From Methyloceanibacter stevinii (GTDB taxonomy: Bacteria > Pseudomonadota > Alphaproteobacteria > Rhizobiales > Methyloligellaceae): a stretch of DNA of 64,000 nt. The translations under genes and the position numbers were made by a program. The stretch's first letter is position 1, and each line of letters opens with the position of its first letter. Below the pieces are notes generated by a model, which worked only from the letters and a program-made list of their open reading frames with translations, made no database searches and was not told the DNA's origin. Shown here one piece after another: positions 55,239-63,431 of the stretch. Location: assembly GCF_001723355.1 (NCBI RefSeq), contig NZ_LPWE01000010.1, positions 372,001 through 436,000 of the forward strand. The letters run 5' to 3'.

Positions 55239-55850
55239 CTAGAACTCGACCTTCGGCGTCTCCATCGCATCCTGGGACACGGAGAAGTTCTGCATCGGCT
55301 TCAGATCCGAATACAGGAACATGTGCCATAGCCGTCCGGGGAAGGTCCGCAGTTCGGTGTTGTAGTCCCGAACCGCCGCGATGTAGTCGCGCCGCGCGAT
55401 GGCGATCCTGTTCTCCGTTCCTTCGAGCTGCGACTGCAGCGCCAGGAAGTTCTGGTTCGACTTGAGGTCGGGGTAACGCTCGACGGTGACGAGCAGGCGG
55501 CCCAGCGCGCCGGACAAGTTGTTCTGGGCCTCCTGGAACTTGTCGAAGGCTTCCTTGTTCGTGAGGATGTCTTTCGGGATCTGGACCTGCGTTGGCTTGG
55601 CCCGCGCTTCGATCACCTCCGTCAGGACCTTGCTTTCCTGCTCGGCGAAGCCTTTCACGGTCTCGACCAGGTTCGGAATGAGATCGGCGCGTCGCTGATA
55701 CTGGTTGAGCACTTCGCTCCACGCGGCTTGTGCACGCTCATCCAGCGTCGGGATGGTGTTGATGCCGCAACCGGCCAGCATCGCCGCCACCAGCGACAGG
55801 AGTCCGATCCGGCCGACGGGCCCGTTCCAAATCCGCGCCAAGGCCTGCAT
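55239..55850 (-). CDS. lemA: LemA family protein
   Basis: A 203-residue LemA protein. The N-terminal hydrophobic segment GLLSLVAAMLAGCG contains a lipobox-like LAGC, so it may be a lipoprotein. The helical domain starts WSEVLNQYQRRADLIPNLVETVKGFA, the family signature, followed by ARAKPTQVQIP, LSGALGRLLVTVERYPDLKSNQNFLALQSQLEGTENRIA (in pieces) and YNTELRTFPG. The start at 55850 (MQALARIW) is chosen for the export signal. It leads the operon with the YgcG and TPM genes. Function unknown. Confidence 0.92.
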   Translation of the reverse strand: MQALARIWNGPVGRIGLLSLVAAMLAGCGINTIPTLDERAQAAWSEVLNQYQRRADLIPNLVETVKGFAEQESKVLTEVIEARAKPTQVQIPKDILTNKEAFDKFQEAQNNLSGALGRLLVTVERYPDLKSNQNFLALQSQLEGTENRIAIARRDYIAAVRDYNTELRTFPGRLWHMFLYSDLKPMQNFSVSQDAMETPKVEF

Positions 55851-56271
55851 GACGATGTCCTTTCGAGCGATCCCTCTGCAGACTCGTGTAGTGGCAGCCC
55901 CGGAGGCTGACAAGCAGTTTCGCGGCGCCGATTCGCAGATCACAAGGCGTCGCGCCCGGTTTTGGTGTTGCGCGAATGAGACAGCGGGCAACTTTCTGTT
56001 GTTGCGGGGCCCGTAAGGGCGCAGGTGTCTCTTCCCTTTTTGCAGCGCACACACAAACTAACTGTGCGTCAGGTCAACGTTTTTTCCACAAGGGTGGGCG
56101 AGGAACTTCCGTTCGACACGCTTTGGTGGGCGTTAGCCAATCCGAAGGCTTTGCTAGTCAAACTGCAAGGCCTCTTTTAGGCTGATTCGGTAGTCGTTTT
56201 GGGGGCTCTTAATGGGTGCAGTAGCGGTGTTGCGTAGGCGTAAGACCTGGAACAGACGGGCAGGCGCCAAG
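55851..56271. other. Divergent intergenic region between lemA and an L,D-transpeptidase
   Basis: A 361-base gap (to ATG 56212) or 421 bases (to ATG 56272) that must hold promoters in both directions. The stretch around 55960-56180 is less GC-rich than its surroundings. I see no gene with family features, no terminator and no repeated operator. Confidence 0.4.
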
Positions 56272-58263
56272 ATGCGGACCCTTATGAGATTATCGAGCGT
56301 TTCCAGCGCTGCGCTGTTTGCGGCGGCCCTTTGGGCTGCGCCGGCCGCAGCCGAGGAAACCGCAACCGGCAACGCCGACGATCCGATGACCATCGTCGTG
56401 TCGCTGCCGAACCAGAGAGCGACGATCTTCCGCGGCACGTCGGTGGTCACGACCACGGCCGTGTCGACCGGCAAGCGCGGCCATTCGACCAAGGCCGGCG
56501 TCTACAGCATCCTCGAGAAGCGTCGCCGTCACTACTCGAACCTCTACAACGGCGCGCCCATGCCTTGGATGCAGCGCCTGACCTGGTCCGGCACTGCCCT
56601 GCACGCGGGTGTCGTGCCCGGCTACCCGGCCTCTCACGGCTGCATCCGGCTGCCCTATTCCTTCGCGCCCAAGCTGTTCTCCATGACGCAAGTCGGCGCG
56701 CAGGTCGTCGTTGCGCACAGCGCGGTCGAGCCGAAGCCGATCTCGCATCCGGCGCTGTTCCAGCCGCTCCCGCCGCCAATGCCGCCGGAGCTCCTGACGC
56801 AGACCGCACCGGCCGCCAAGCCCATGCGCAAGTCGAGCAACGAGACGGCGCCCGAGCGGCCGTTCCGTTTGCCGGTTATCTTCGCCAAGGCCACCGCCGT
56901 CACGCCGAAGCCCACGGCCGGCAAGGCCTCCGCGAAGCTGGCGTTGGCTCCGGAAACCACGGGCTCGATCCCGCAGACAGAGACAGAGAGCCCCAAGACG
57001 CCGCACAGCCTGGACGACACGACTCGTCATGCGATCGACCCGAGCGCTGCTCCGTTCGTGGGCAGCGGCGCCCATGCGGTTGCCGCCAAGAGCCCGGCCA
57101 ACGTTGGTGACGAAACGGCTTATGACGATCTGTCCGGTGAAAAAATTGCCGCCGTCGAGACCTCCGACGACTTCATGAAGCATCAGGATCGTCTGCTGGA
57201 CCGCGAGGGGCCGAAGGGCCAGGACCGCCTGGCACCCGTGGACAAGACGGCAGCTTCCGACGAACCGGCCGCCGGTGCAAAGGACGTGCAGCCCCAGGCG
57301 GAAGACAGCGACCCGATCGCGGAACTCGTGAGCGAAACGGCATCGCAGAGCATGCCCGCGAAAGACTCGTCGCCGACCGTGACCGCCGACACGTTGGAGG
57401 CCACAGCACAGCAGCCCGTGACGGTGGCTCTTTCCGTCCTTGGCCTCAATGATCATCCGCCGCTTCCGCTGGAGCGGCCGTCCGCGATGATGTCGCGTTT
57501 GAAGGCCGGCGCCCGCTCCGCTGCGGTCGAAGCCGCCGATCCGATCTCTCAGGAGCCCCTGCGTATTCTCGTGACACGCCGGACGACGCGCGACCGTACG
57601 GTCGACGTTCAGTACATGCTGTCCGACATGGGCTATCTGGCGCCCCAGAACTTCGACGGCACGCGCGGGTCGGCAACGATCCGGGCTCTCAAGGCGTTCC
57701 AAAAAGACAACGAGATGCCCGTCTCAGGCGCGTTCACCGACGACGTCATCAAGAAGATCTACGAAGTGGCCGGCAAGGAAGAACCCGCGGAGGGGCAGCT
57801 TTTCGTTCGGCAAAAATTTGCGGGCGTGTTCTCGACGCCGGTCAGCTTCTCGAATCCGGACAAGCCGCTCGGCACGCATCTCTTCACGATCATGCATTTC
57901 GAGCCCGGCGCAAAGCAGGCCGAGTGGACCGCCATCAGCCTCAACGACGAGGAGACGGCGGAATCGGTCCTCGACCGCATCAACATTCCGGCCGATGTGC
58001 GCCAGCGCATCTCCGAGCGCCTGACACCCGGCTCATCGCTGATCGTGGCCGACACGGCCATCAACTCGGCGGCGCTGCCCAAAGGGGCGGACTTCCTGGT
58101 CTGGGATACGAGCAAGGGCGCCGCCGTCCAGCGTGCGAGCACATCGCCCAGCCGGCAGGTGCGCAAGCGCCGAACCACACAGCGTCCCAGCTATACGCGG
58201 GAACGGTCTCGCTCGCGCTATTCCTCGCGCCGCGCGCCGCGCCGCGGTTTCTTCCAGTTCTAG
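56272..58263 (+). CDS. L,D-transpeptidase with peptidoglycan-binding domain
   Basis: A 663-residue exported YkuD protein. Signal peptide residues 1-28 (LSSVSSAALFAAALWAAPAAAEE). The YkuD domain (about 38-150) has VVSLPNQRATIFRG, LHAGVVPGYPASHGCIRLPY with the catalytic cysteine near residue 124. A long Pro/Ala-rich linker (about 165-430) leads to a peptidoglycan-binding domain (about 435-500, VQYMLSDMGYLAPQNFDG, IRALKAFQKDNEMP). The C-terminus is arginine-rich (RKRRTTQRPSYTRERSRSR). An upstream ATG at 56212 preceded by a G-run would add 20 residues; I prefer 56272 for its clean signal peptide. It likely makes 3-3 peptidoglycan crosslinks. Confidence 0.88.
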   Translation: MRTLMRLSSVSSAALFAAALWAAPAAAEETATGNADDPMTIVVSLPNQRATIFRGTSVVTTTAVSTGKRGHSTKAGVYSILEKRRRHYSNLYNGAPMPWMQRLTWSGTALHAGVVPGYPASHGCIRLPYSFAPKLFSMTQVGAQVVVAHSAVEPKPISHPALFQPLPPPMPPELLTQTAPAAKPMRKSSNETAPERPFRLPVIFAKATAVTPKPTAGKASAKLALAPETTGSIPQTETESPKTPHSLDDTTRHAIDPSAAPFVGSGAHAVAAKSPANVGDETAYDDLSGEKIAAVETSDDFMKHQDRLLDREGPKGQDRLAPVDKTAASDEPAAGAKDVQPQAEDSDPIAELVSETASQSMPAKDSSPTVTADTLEATAQQPVTVALSVLGLNDHPPLPLERPSAMMSRLKAGARSAAVEAADPISQEPLRILVTRRTTRDRTVDVQYMLSDMGYLAPQNFDGTRGSATIRALKAFQKDNEMPVSGAFTDDVIKKIYEVAGKEEPAEGQLFVRQKFAGVFSTPVSFSNPDKPLGTHLFTIMHFEPGAKQAEWTAISLNDEETAESVLDRINIPADVRQRISERLTPGSSLIVADTAINSAALPKGADFLVWDTSKGAAVQRASTSPSRQVRKRRTTQRPSYTRERSRSRYSSRRAPRRGFFQF

Positions 58264-58369
58264 GTCGAAGGCCACCGCGTCGGGTCTAACCGCGTCGGCA
58301 CAGGCTGGCCGCGCGCCAGCGCGTGCCTGCGCCCGTCGGGCGCCGAATGCAATCTGCCTTGTGAGAAAA

Positions 58370-58444
58370 TGGAGCGGGCGATGGGATTCGAACCCACGAC
58401 CCCAACCTTGGCAAGGTTGTGCTCTACCCCTGAGCTACACCCGC
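58370..58444 (-). tRNA. tRNA-Gly (anticodon GCC)
   Basis: On the minus strand the acceptor arm GCGGGTG pairs with CGCCCGC (one G-T pair), the D arm is AGCTCAGGGGTAGAGC, and the anticodon stem-loop AACCTTGCCAAGGTT has anticodon GCC. The T arm contains GGGTTCGAATCCC. CCA is encoded at 58370-58372. The gene stands alone in the 377-base gap after the L,D-transpeptidase; nothing else was found there. Confidence 0.95.
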
Positions 58445-58640
58445 ACTCCAAACCACCGACCGTCCTTGAATTTCAAGTCGCCTGGTGGTCATTTGCCACT
58501 GACTTGCACCACTGACGTGGCAGTGTCGTGGCCTTGTATTGCATCGCGTCCGGCCTGTCTAGCGAGGCCATCGCGCCGCGGCCGGGCCCTACGCGGCCCC
58601 GGTGAGGGGCTCCCATTAAAGGAACCGGGCAGCAAACGCA

Positions 58641-59135
58641 ATGGAATTAGCACGCGCGAAGCTCTTTGCGTATCTGGACACGCTTGGAATTGCGTCCACG
58701 ACCGTCGAACACGACGCCATGTTCACGGTCGAGCAGTCTCAGGCCCTGCGCGGGACCATTCCGGGTGCCCATACGAAGAACCTCTTTTTGCGCGACAAGG
58801 ACAACCGGCTCGTCCTGGTCGTGGCCAAGGAAGACACGAAAGTGGATCTCAAGACGTTGGCCAAGACGCTGGGGCTCGGCCGCTTCAGCTTCGGAAAACC
58901 CGAGCAGATGAAAGCCGTGCTCGGGGTCGAGCCTGGGTCGGTAACGGCGCTGGCCCTGATACACGAGGGCTCAAGGGACCTTGCCGCCGTGGTCGTTGAC
59001 CAAGCCCTGATGGAGTTCGCGGAAGTGAACTGCCATCCCCTCGACAACCGCGCCACAACCCGTCTCGCAATGCCCGATCTCCTGCGCTTCATGCGGGCCT
59101 GCGGACACAAGCCTCGGGTACTGCCGCTTCAGTGA
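58641..59135 (+). CDS. YbaK/EbsC-domain aminoacyl-tRNA deacylase (ProXp-like)
   Basis: A 164-residue single-domain homologue of the prolyl-tRNA synthetase editing domain, which hydrolyses mischarged tRNA in trans. IPGAHTKNLFLRDKDNRLVLVVA contains the conserved G-x-HTKNLFL segment with catalytic lysine, and the block VEPGSVTALALIHEG is also typical. The end DLLRFMRACGHKPRVL fits the PrdX/ProXp-ala subgroup rather than YbaK proper. Which tRNA it edits (Ala-tRNA-Pro is usual for this subgroup) is inferred. It begins a plus-strand run with ybbN. Confidence 0.9.
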   Translation: MELARAKLFAYLDTLGIASTTVEHDAMFTVEQSQALRGTIPGAHTKNLFLRDKDNRLVLVVAKEDTKVDLKTLAKTLGLGRFSFGKPEQMKAVLGVEPGSVTALALIHEGSRDLAAVVVDQALMEFAEVNCHPLDNRATTRLAMPDLLRFMRACGHKPRVLPLQ

Positions 59136-59276
59136 CATGGTGCGGACGAGGCGCGGCACGGAATGGGCGCCGTGCGCGGCGCCAAGGTTGCCAAACGCGG
59201 CGCGACGGCCCATCTTTCGAGGCGAGCGAGACAACCGCAAGACGCCGCGCGTTCGCAGCGGCCAACGGAATTTAGA

Positions 59277-60191
59277 ATGAGCATGGATACCCCAATCCTG
59301 GGCGCCGATGGCGAGGGCATGCCCGGCGCCGAGACTGTCAAGAACACCACGACCCAGGACTTCATGCGCGATGTCATCGAGGCCTCGAACGAGCGGCCGG
59401 TGCTGGTCGACTTCTGGGCGCCCTGGTGCGAACCCTGCAAACAGCTGACCCCCGTTCTCGAAAAGGCAGTGCGCGCCACCAAAGGCGCCGTCGCGCTGGT
59501 CAAGATGAACATCGACGATCATCCGGAGGTCCCCGGCCAGATGGGCGTCCAGTCCATCCCCGCCGTATTCGCTTTCAAGGAGGGGCGTCCGGTTGACGGC
59601 TTCATGGGAGCGCTGCCGGAATCCCAGATCAACGCCTTCATCGCACGGCTCGTGGGCGAGACAGTTGGAACCGCCGCCGACGTGGAGACGGCCACGGCCG
59701 CGCTCGAGGCAGGCGATGTCAACGCTGCGGCGCAAATCTTCGGTCAGATCATGCAGGACGAGCCCGAGAACATGGAGGCGCTCGCCGGCCTTGCGAGATG
59801 CTACGTGAAGACGGGCGACCTTGACCGCGCGGAACAGACGCTGGCGCTGGCACCCCCGAACCAAGCCGACAGCGCGCCGATCGCCGCCGCCCAGTCGGCG
59901 CTCGATCTTGCGAGAAAATCCAGCGATGCCGGCGACGTGGACACACTGCGGGCAAAGGCGGCGCAATCGCCCGACGACCCGCAAGCCCAGTTCGACTTGG
60001 CCCTGGCTCTGACGGCGAGCGGAGACCGAGAAGGGGCGCTCGATGCGCTTCTGTCGATCGTTGCCAAGAACCGGAGCTGGAATGACGATGCAGCCCGGAA
60101 GCAACTCGTGCAGTTCTTCGAGGTTTGGGGTCCGGCAGACCCGGCGACGACCTCGGGCCGGCAGAGATTGTCGTCGCTGCTTTTTGCCTGA
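59277..60191 (+). CDS. ybbN: Thioredoxin-domain co-chaperone YbbN/CnoX
   Basis: A 304-residue protein with an N-terminal thioredoxin domain (about 24-130) and a C-terminal TPR-like domain (about 140-300). The thioredoxin motif reads FWAPWCEPCKQLTP, so the central dipeptide is Glu-Pro, not the usual Gly-Pro. The cis-proline is in VQSIPAVFAFK. The helical part has ALEAGDVNAAAQIFGQIMQDEPENMEALAGLARCY. The family holds unfolding proteins and protects their cysteines for chaperonin transfer. ATG 59277 (MSMDTPILGAD) is chosen; the upstream reading to 59163 has no homology. It lies 22 bases before the LON gene. Confidence 0.92.
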   Translation: MSMDTPILGADGEGMPGAETVKNTTTQDFMRDVIEASNERPVLVDFWAPWCEPCKQLTPVLEKAVRATKGAVALVKMNIDDHPEVPGQMGVQSIPAVFAFKEGRPVDGFMGALPESQINAFIARLVGETVGTAADVETATAALEAGDVNAAAQIFGQIMQDEPENMEALAGLARCYVKTGDLDRAEQTLALAPPNQADSAPIAAAQSALDLARKSSDAGDVDTLRAKAAQSPDDPQAQFDLALALTASGDREGALDALLSIVAKNRSWNDDAARKQLVQFFEVWGPADPATTSGRQRLSSLLFA

Positions 60192-60213
60192 CGAGGCCGA
60201 TGGGGCGCGTTCC

Positions 60214-60891
60214 ATGAACAACTCCTATGACAATCCCGGAGATCTACCCGCGGTCTTGCCGGTGTTTCCCCTGCGCGGCTCGATCCTGCTTCCCCGCGCC
60301 TCGCTCACGCTCAACGTGTTCGAACCGCGCTACCTTGCGCTTGTGGATTATGCCTTGGCCAATGAGCGTCTCATCGGGGTGGTGCAGCCCGCCGGCAGCA
60401 CGGGCTCCGCGGAGTCGCCGCAAGGAAAGTCCTTTCCGATCCGTTCCGTCGGCTGTGTGGGGCGTATTACGAGCTTCAACGAGACCGACGATGGACCGCT
60501 GGTCATTTCGCTGACGGGCATTTCGCGCTTCTTGGTTGGCGATGAAGCGACCTCCGATACGCCGTTCAGGCTGTTTGCCACAAACTTTAAACCGTATGCG
60601 GATGACTTTATCAGTGACCTCGGCGAGGAGGATGTGGATCGCGTGCGCCTGCTCGCGACGCTCAGGCGTTACCTAGAGGCCAACGGTCTGAACGCGGATT
60701 GGGCGCGGATCAACGAGGCGGCGAACGAGCAGCTCGTCAACACGCTCTCGATCCTGTCGCCTTACGGGGCGGAAGAGAAGCAGGCGCTGCTCGAGGCGGC
60801 CAGCCTCAAAGAGCGCGCCGAGGCTTTGGTCGCCTTGGCGGAAATGGAATTGGCCTCGCGCGACGACAGCTCAGGGACTTCGCTGCAATGA
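60214..60891 (+). CDS. LON substrate-binding-domain protein
   Basis: A 225-residue protein made of the Lon N-terminal (substrate-binding) domain only, without ATPase or protease. [54 protein letters not shown] and [14 protein letters not shown] are the family blocks, and a helical tail follows ([27 protein letters not shown]). Function is not established. It follows ybbN by 22 bases and its stop overlaps the Trm112-like gene as ATGA. The ybbN-LON-Trm112 order is common in alphaproteobacteria. Confidence 0.92.
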   Translation: MNNSYDNPGDLPAVLPVFPLRGSILLPRASLTLNVFEPRYLALVDYALANERLIGVVQPAGSTGSAESPQGKSFPIRSVGCVGRITSFNETDDGPLVISLTGISRFLVGDEATSDTPFRLFATNFKPYADDFISDLGEEDVDRVRLLATLRRYLEANGLNADWARINEAANEQLVNTLSILSPYGAEEKQALLEAASLKERAEALVALAEMELASRDDSSGTSLQ

Positions 60892-61100
60892 CCGACCCCA
60901 GAAAGACACAGAGCGCGGAAAGCGGGACCGTCGATCCGCGGCTCCTGGAAATTTTAGTCTGTCCCCTGACGAAAACGTCATTGGACTACGATGCGCAGCG
61001 GCAGGAATTGATTAGCCGCGCGGCGGGGCTCGCCTTCCCCATTCGTGACGGCATTCCCGTCATGCTGCCCGAAGAGGCCCGCGAGCTCGACGAGAGCTAA
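60888..61100 (+). CDS. Trm112-family protein (UPF0434/YcaR-like)
   Basis: A 70-residue protein of the Trm112/YcaR type. [51 protein letters not shown] is the full family pattern (given in pieces), with one cysteine where zinc-binding relatives have a Cys-x2-Cys. Eukaryotic Trm112 activates methyltransferases; the bacterial role is not established. ATG 60888 overlaps the LON-gene stop, so they are coupled. Confidence 0.9.
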   Translation: MTDPRKTQSAESGTVDPRLLEILVCPLTKTSLDYDAQRQELISRAAGLAFPIRDGIPVMLPEEARELDES

Positions 61101-61126
61101 GCATACGAACGGCTAGGCTGGACGCG

Positions 61127-62007
61127 CTAGGTCTGAGCGCGGCACAAGTCCCGAACGTCCGCCGGCGTCATTCCCGAGTCTCGATAGGCACGGATCGCAC
61201 GCGCATCGTCGCGCTTGGCGAGCCGTTTGCCGTTCTCGTCGCGCACCAGCGCGTGGTGGTGCCAAACCGGCTCGGGCAGATCGAGGAGAGCCTGCAGGAG
61301 ACGATGGATTGGTGTCGCGTCCAGCAGGTCCTCTCCCCTGATGATATGCGTCACCCCTTGGGCCGCGTCGTCGACAACAACGGCGAGGTGATAGGCCGTG
61401 CCGATATCCTTGCGCGCCAGCACCACGTCGCCGATTTCGCGTCTCATGGTATCGGGGTCGAGTGCCTGCCGGCCTGCGTGCGCAGGCCCCGTTTCGAGCC
61501 AAGTCAGTGTTTCTCCCTGGACAAGGTTGAGCGCGCGGCCGAGATCGAGGCGGATCGCATCCTCAGGTCCTGCGTTGGACAAGGGTCGTTCCCGGCACGT
61601 GCCCGGATAGACCGAGGGGCCCTGCGTTTCCGGCGCGGCGCCTTCCTGCGGCGCTGCGAATGCAGCGCGGATATCGGCGCGGGTGCAGCGGCACGGTAGG
61701 TCAGCCCGAGCGCGCCCAGGCGGGCGAGCGCGTCCACATAGGCGGCTTGCCGCTCCGACTGGCGCATGACCGGTTCCGGCCAACCGAGCCCGAGCCAGGA
61801 CAGGTCTTCATAGATCGCGGCCTCGTATTCGCGGCGAACACGTCCGGTGTCCGTATCCTCGATGCGAAGGAGACACACCCCATTGGCCGCTTGGGCGGCC
61901 TCCCAAGCCGTCAGGGCCGAATAGGCGTGCCCCAGATGCAGGAGCCCTGTCGGCGAGGGTGCAAATCGCGTCACGAAACCCGTGGACGCCGCCTCTTGGA
62001 CCGCCAT
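61127..62007 (-). CDS. gluQ: Glutamyl-Q tRNA(Asp) synthetase GluQ (frameshifted as read)
   Basis: GluQ is a short glutamyl-tRNA synthetase paralogue that attaches glutamate to queuosine in tRNA-Asp. The N-terminus VTRFAPSPTGLLHLGHAYSALTAW has the HIGH-type motif, then LLRIEDTDTGRVRREY and YEDLSWLGLGWPEPV. The C-terminal part has HIIRGEDLLDATPIHRLLQALL and NGKRLAKRDDARAI (KMSKS-like). As read, the first frame runs on to 61504 with a foreign tail. The neighbouring frame gives PCRCTRADIRAAF and ends at 61127. One missing C near 61700 in a CC run restores YPCRCTRAD, the zinc-cysteine region. About 293 residues after correction. Confidence 0.9.
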
Positions 62008-62011
62008 GCCA

Positions 62012-63259
62012 CTACAATTCCTCGCCGCGGAGGAGACGCGGTACATCGCCGGTCGCGCCTGCAGCTTCGCGGACGAGAAAACGTTTGAGGCCGGGCGCGC
62101 GGTCGACCAGCCCCATGCCGAGGTCGCGGATCGTGCGCAGCGGTGCGCTGTCGTTCGAGAACAGCCGGTTCATGCCGTCCATCGCCGCACCCGAAAACGC
62201 GCTGTCGAAGCGGCGCCGGCGCTGATAACGCCCGAGCGCCGTCGCCGACCCGATGTCGAGCCCCAACCGCGCGCTGTCGGTGATGGCTTCTACGAGGGCG
62301 GCCACATCGCGCAACCCGATATTGAGCCCTTGGCCGGCCAGCGGATGCACCACATGGGCCGCGTCGCCCACCAACGCCAGGCGGTCGCCGACAAAGGCCC
62401 GGGCCATCTGGAACGAGAGCGGAAAAGCCCGCGGGGGTCCTTCGAGCGAGATCGTCCCCAGGCGGTGACCGAAGCGGCGGCCGAGTTCGGCCAGGAAGAT
62501 GTCCGGGTCGCCCTCGACCAGTTTCTTCGCGAGGTCGGCGTCCTCGGTCCAGACGATCGAGGAGCGGTTGCCCTTAAGCGGCAAGATGGCAAAGGGACCC
62601 GAGGGGAGGAAATGCTGGATTGCGCGGCCCTGGTGAGGACGTTCATGGGCAACGGTCGCCACGATCCCCATTTGCGCGTAGGACCAGCCGATACATTTGA
62701 TGCCGGCAAGGTCGCGCAGTTTCGACTTCTTCCCGTCAGCGGCAACCAGCAGCGCCGCCCGCAAGGCGCGCCCGCTCGCAAGATGAATGGTGGCGCCGAA
62801 GCCATCGGTCTCGAAGGTCTGAACCGTGTCCGGCGCGATGAGGTCGATAGCCGGTTCGGTCCGGACCTCGTCCGCGATCGCCCCGAGGAGCGCCCCGGCT
62901 TCGACGAGCCATGCTTTCGTCCCCTCATCCTTCAGCTCGTCCGCAAAACCCAGAAGGTGAGGCCGCAAGGCCGCATTGAGCGGACTGTCGGTGATCTCGA
63001 TCGCATCCATCGACTGCGCGCCTGGTTCCAAACGGGACCACAGCCCGACGGCATTGAGGAGGTTCTTCGAGGCAGGCGACAGCGCGAGGCCGCGCCCGTC
63101 AGGATCCCTTGTCGCGTCCGGCGCGGCCGCATCGACAAGCGTCACGTGGCAAGTCTTCGGCGCGAGACGCGCCAACGCCATGGCGAGGACGCCCCCGGCG
63201 AAGCCTCCGCCGGCAACGACGATGCGGAAACCGCTCTGTCCTTTGGCACTCTGCGACAC
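62012..63259 (-). CDS. UbiH/COQ6-type FAD monooxygenase
   Basis: A flavin-dependent aromatic hydroxylase of the UbiH/UbiF/COQ6 family, which hydroxylates the ubiquinone ring. FAD motifs are RIVVAGGGFAGGVLAMALARL (N-terminal), LLVAADGKKSKLRDLAGI (DG motif) and LALVGDAAHVVHPLAGQGLNIGLRDVAAL (GD motif). The start is best taken as GTG 63259 (then SQSAKGQSGFR) with AGAAGG upstream, giving 415 residues. ATG 63322 adds a non-homologous stretch. The position of ring hydroxylation cannot be told from sequence alone. It lies 4 bases before gluQ on the same strand. Confidence 0.88.
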   Translation of the reverse strand: MSQSAKGQSGFRIVVAGGGFAGGVLAMALARLAPKTCHVTLVDAAAPDATRDPDGRGLALSPASKNLLNAVGLWSRLEPGAQSMDAIEITDSPLNAALRPHLLGFADELKDEGTKAWLVEAGALLGAIADEVRTEPAIDLIAPDTVQTFETDGFGATIHLASGRALRAALLVAADGKKSKLRDLAGIKCIGWSYAQMGIVATVAHERPHQGRAIQHFLPSGPFAILPLKGNRSSIVWTEDADLAKKLVEGDPDIFLAELGRRFGHRLGTISLEGPPRAFPLSFQMARAFVGDRLALVGDAAHVVHPLAGQGLNIGLRDVAALVEAITDSARLGLDIGSATALGRYQRRRRFDSAFSGAAMDGMNRLFSNDSAPLRTIRDLGMGLVDRAPGLKRFLVREAAGATGDVPRLLRGEEL

Positions 63260-63431
63260 GGGCCTTCTATAGGCGAGCCGGCTCGCCCGCGCCACATCTT
63301 GCGTGCCGGGCCCGAGTGGCACGGCGCCCGATGGGGGGGCCCAAGCGCCTTTTCGTACCCGCGATCAAGCTGCTATGGGCTTGGCCTTGGGCGCATCGCC
63401 CCCACCCACGCCATCGAACGAGGTCCGTCCC

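Noticed and set aside
58264-58640. Possible integration site at tRNA-Gly
   Set aside because: No integrase, no direct repeat of the tRNA end and no change in composition next to the gene were seen.
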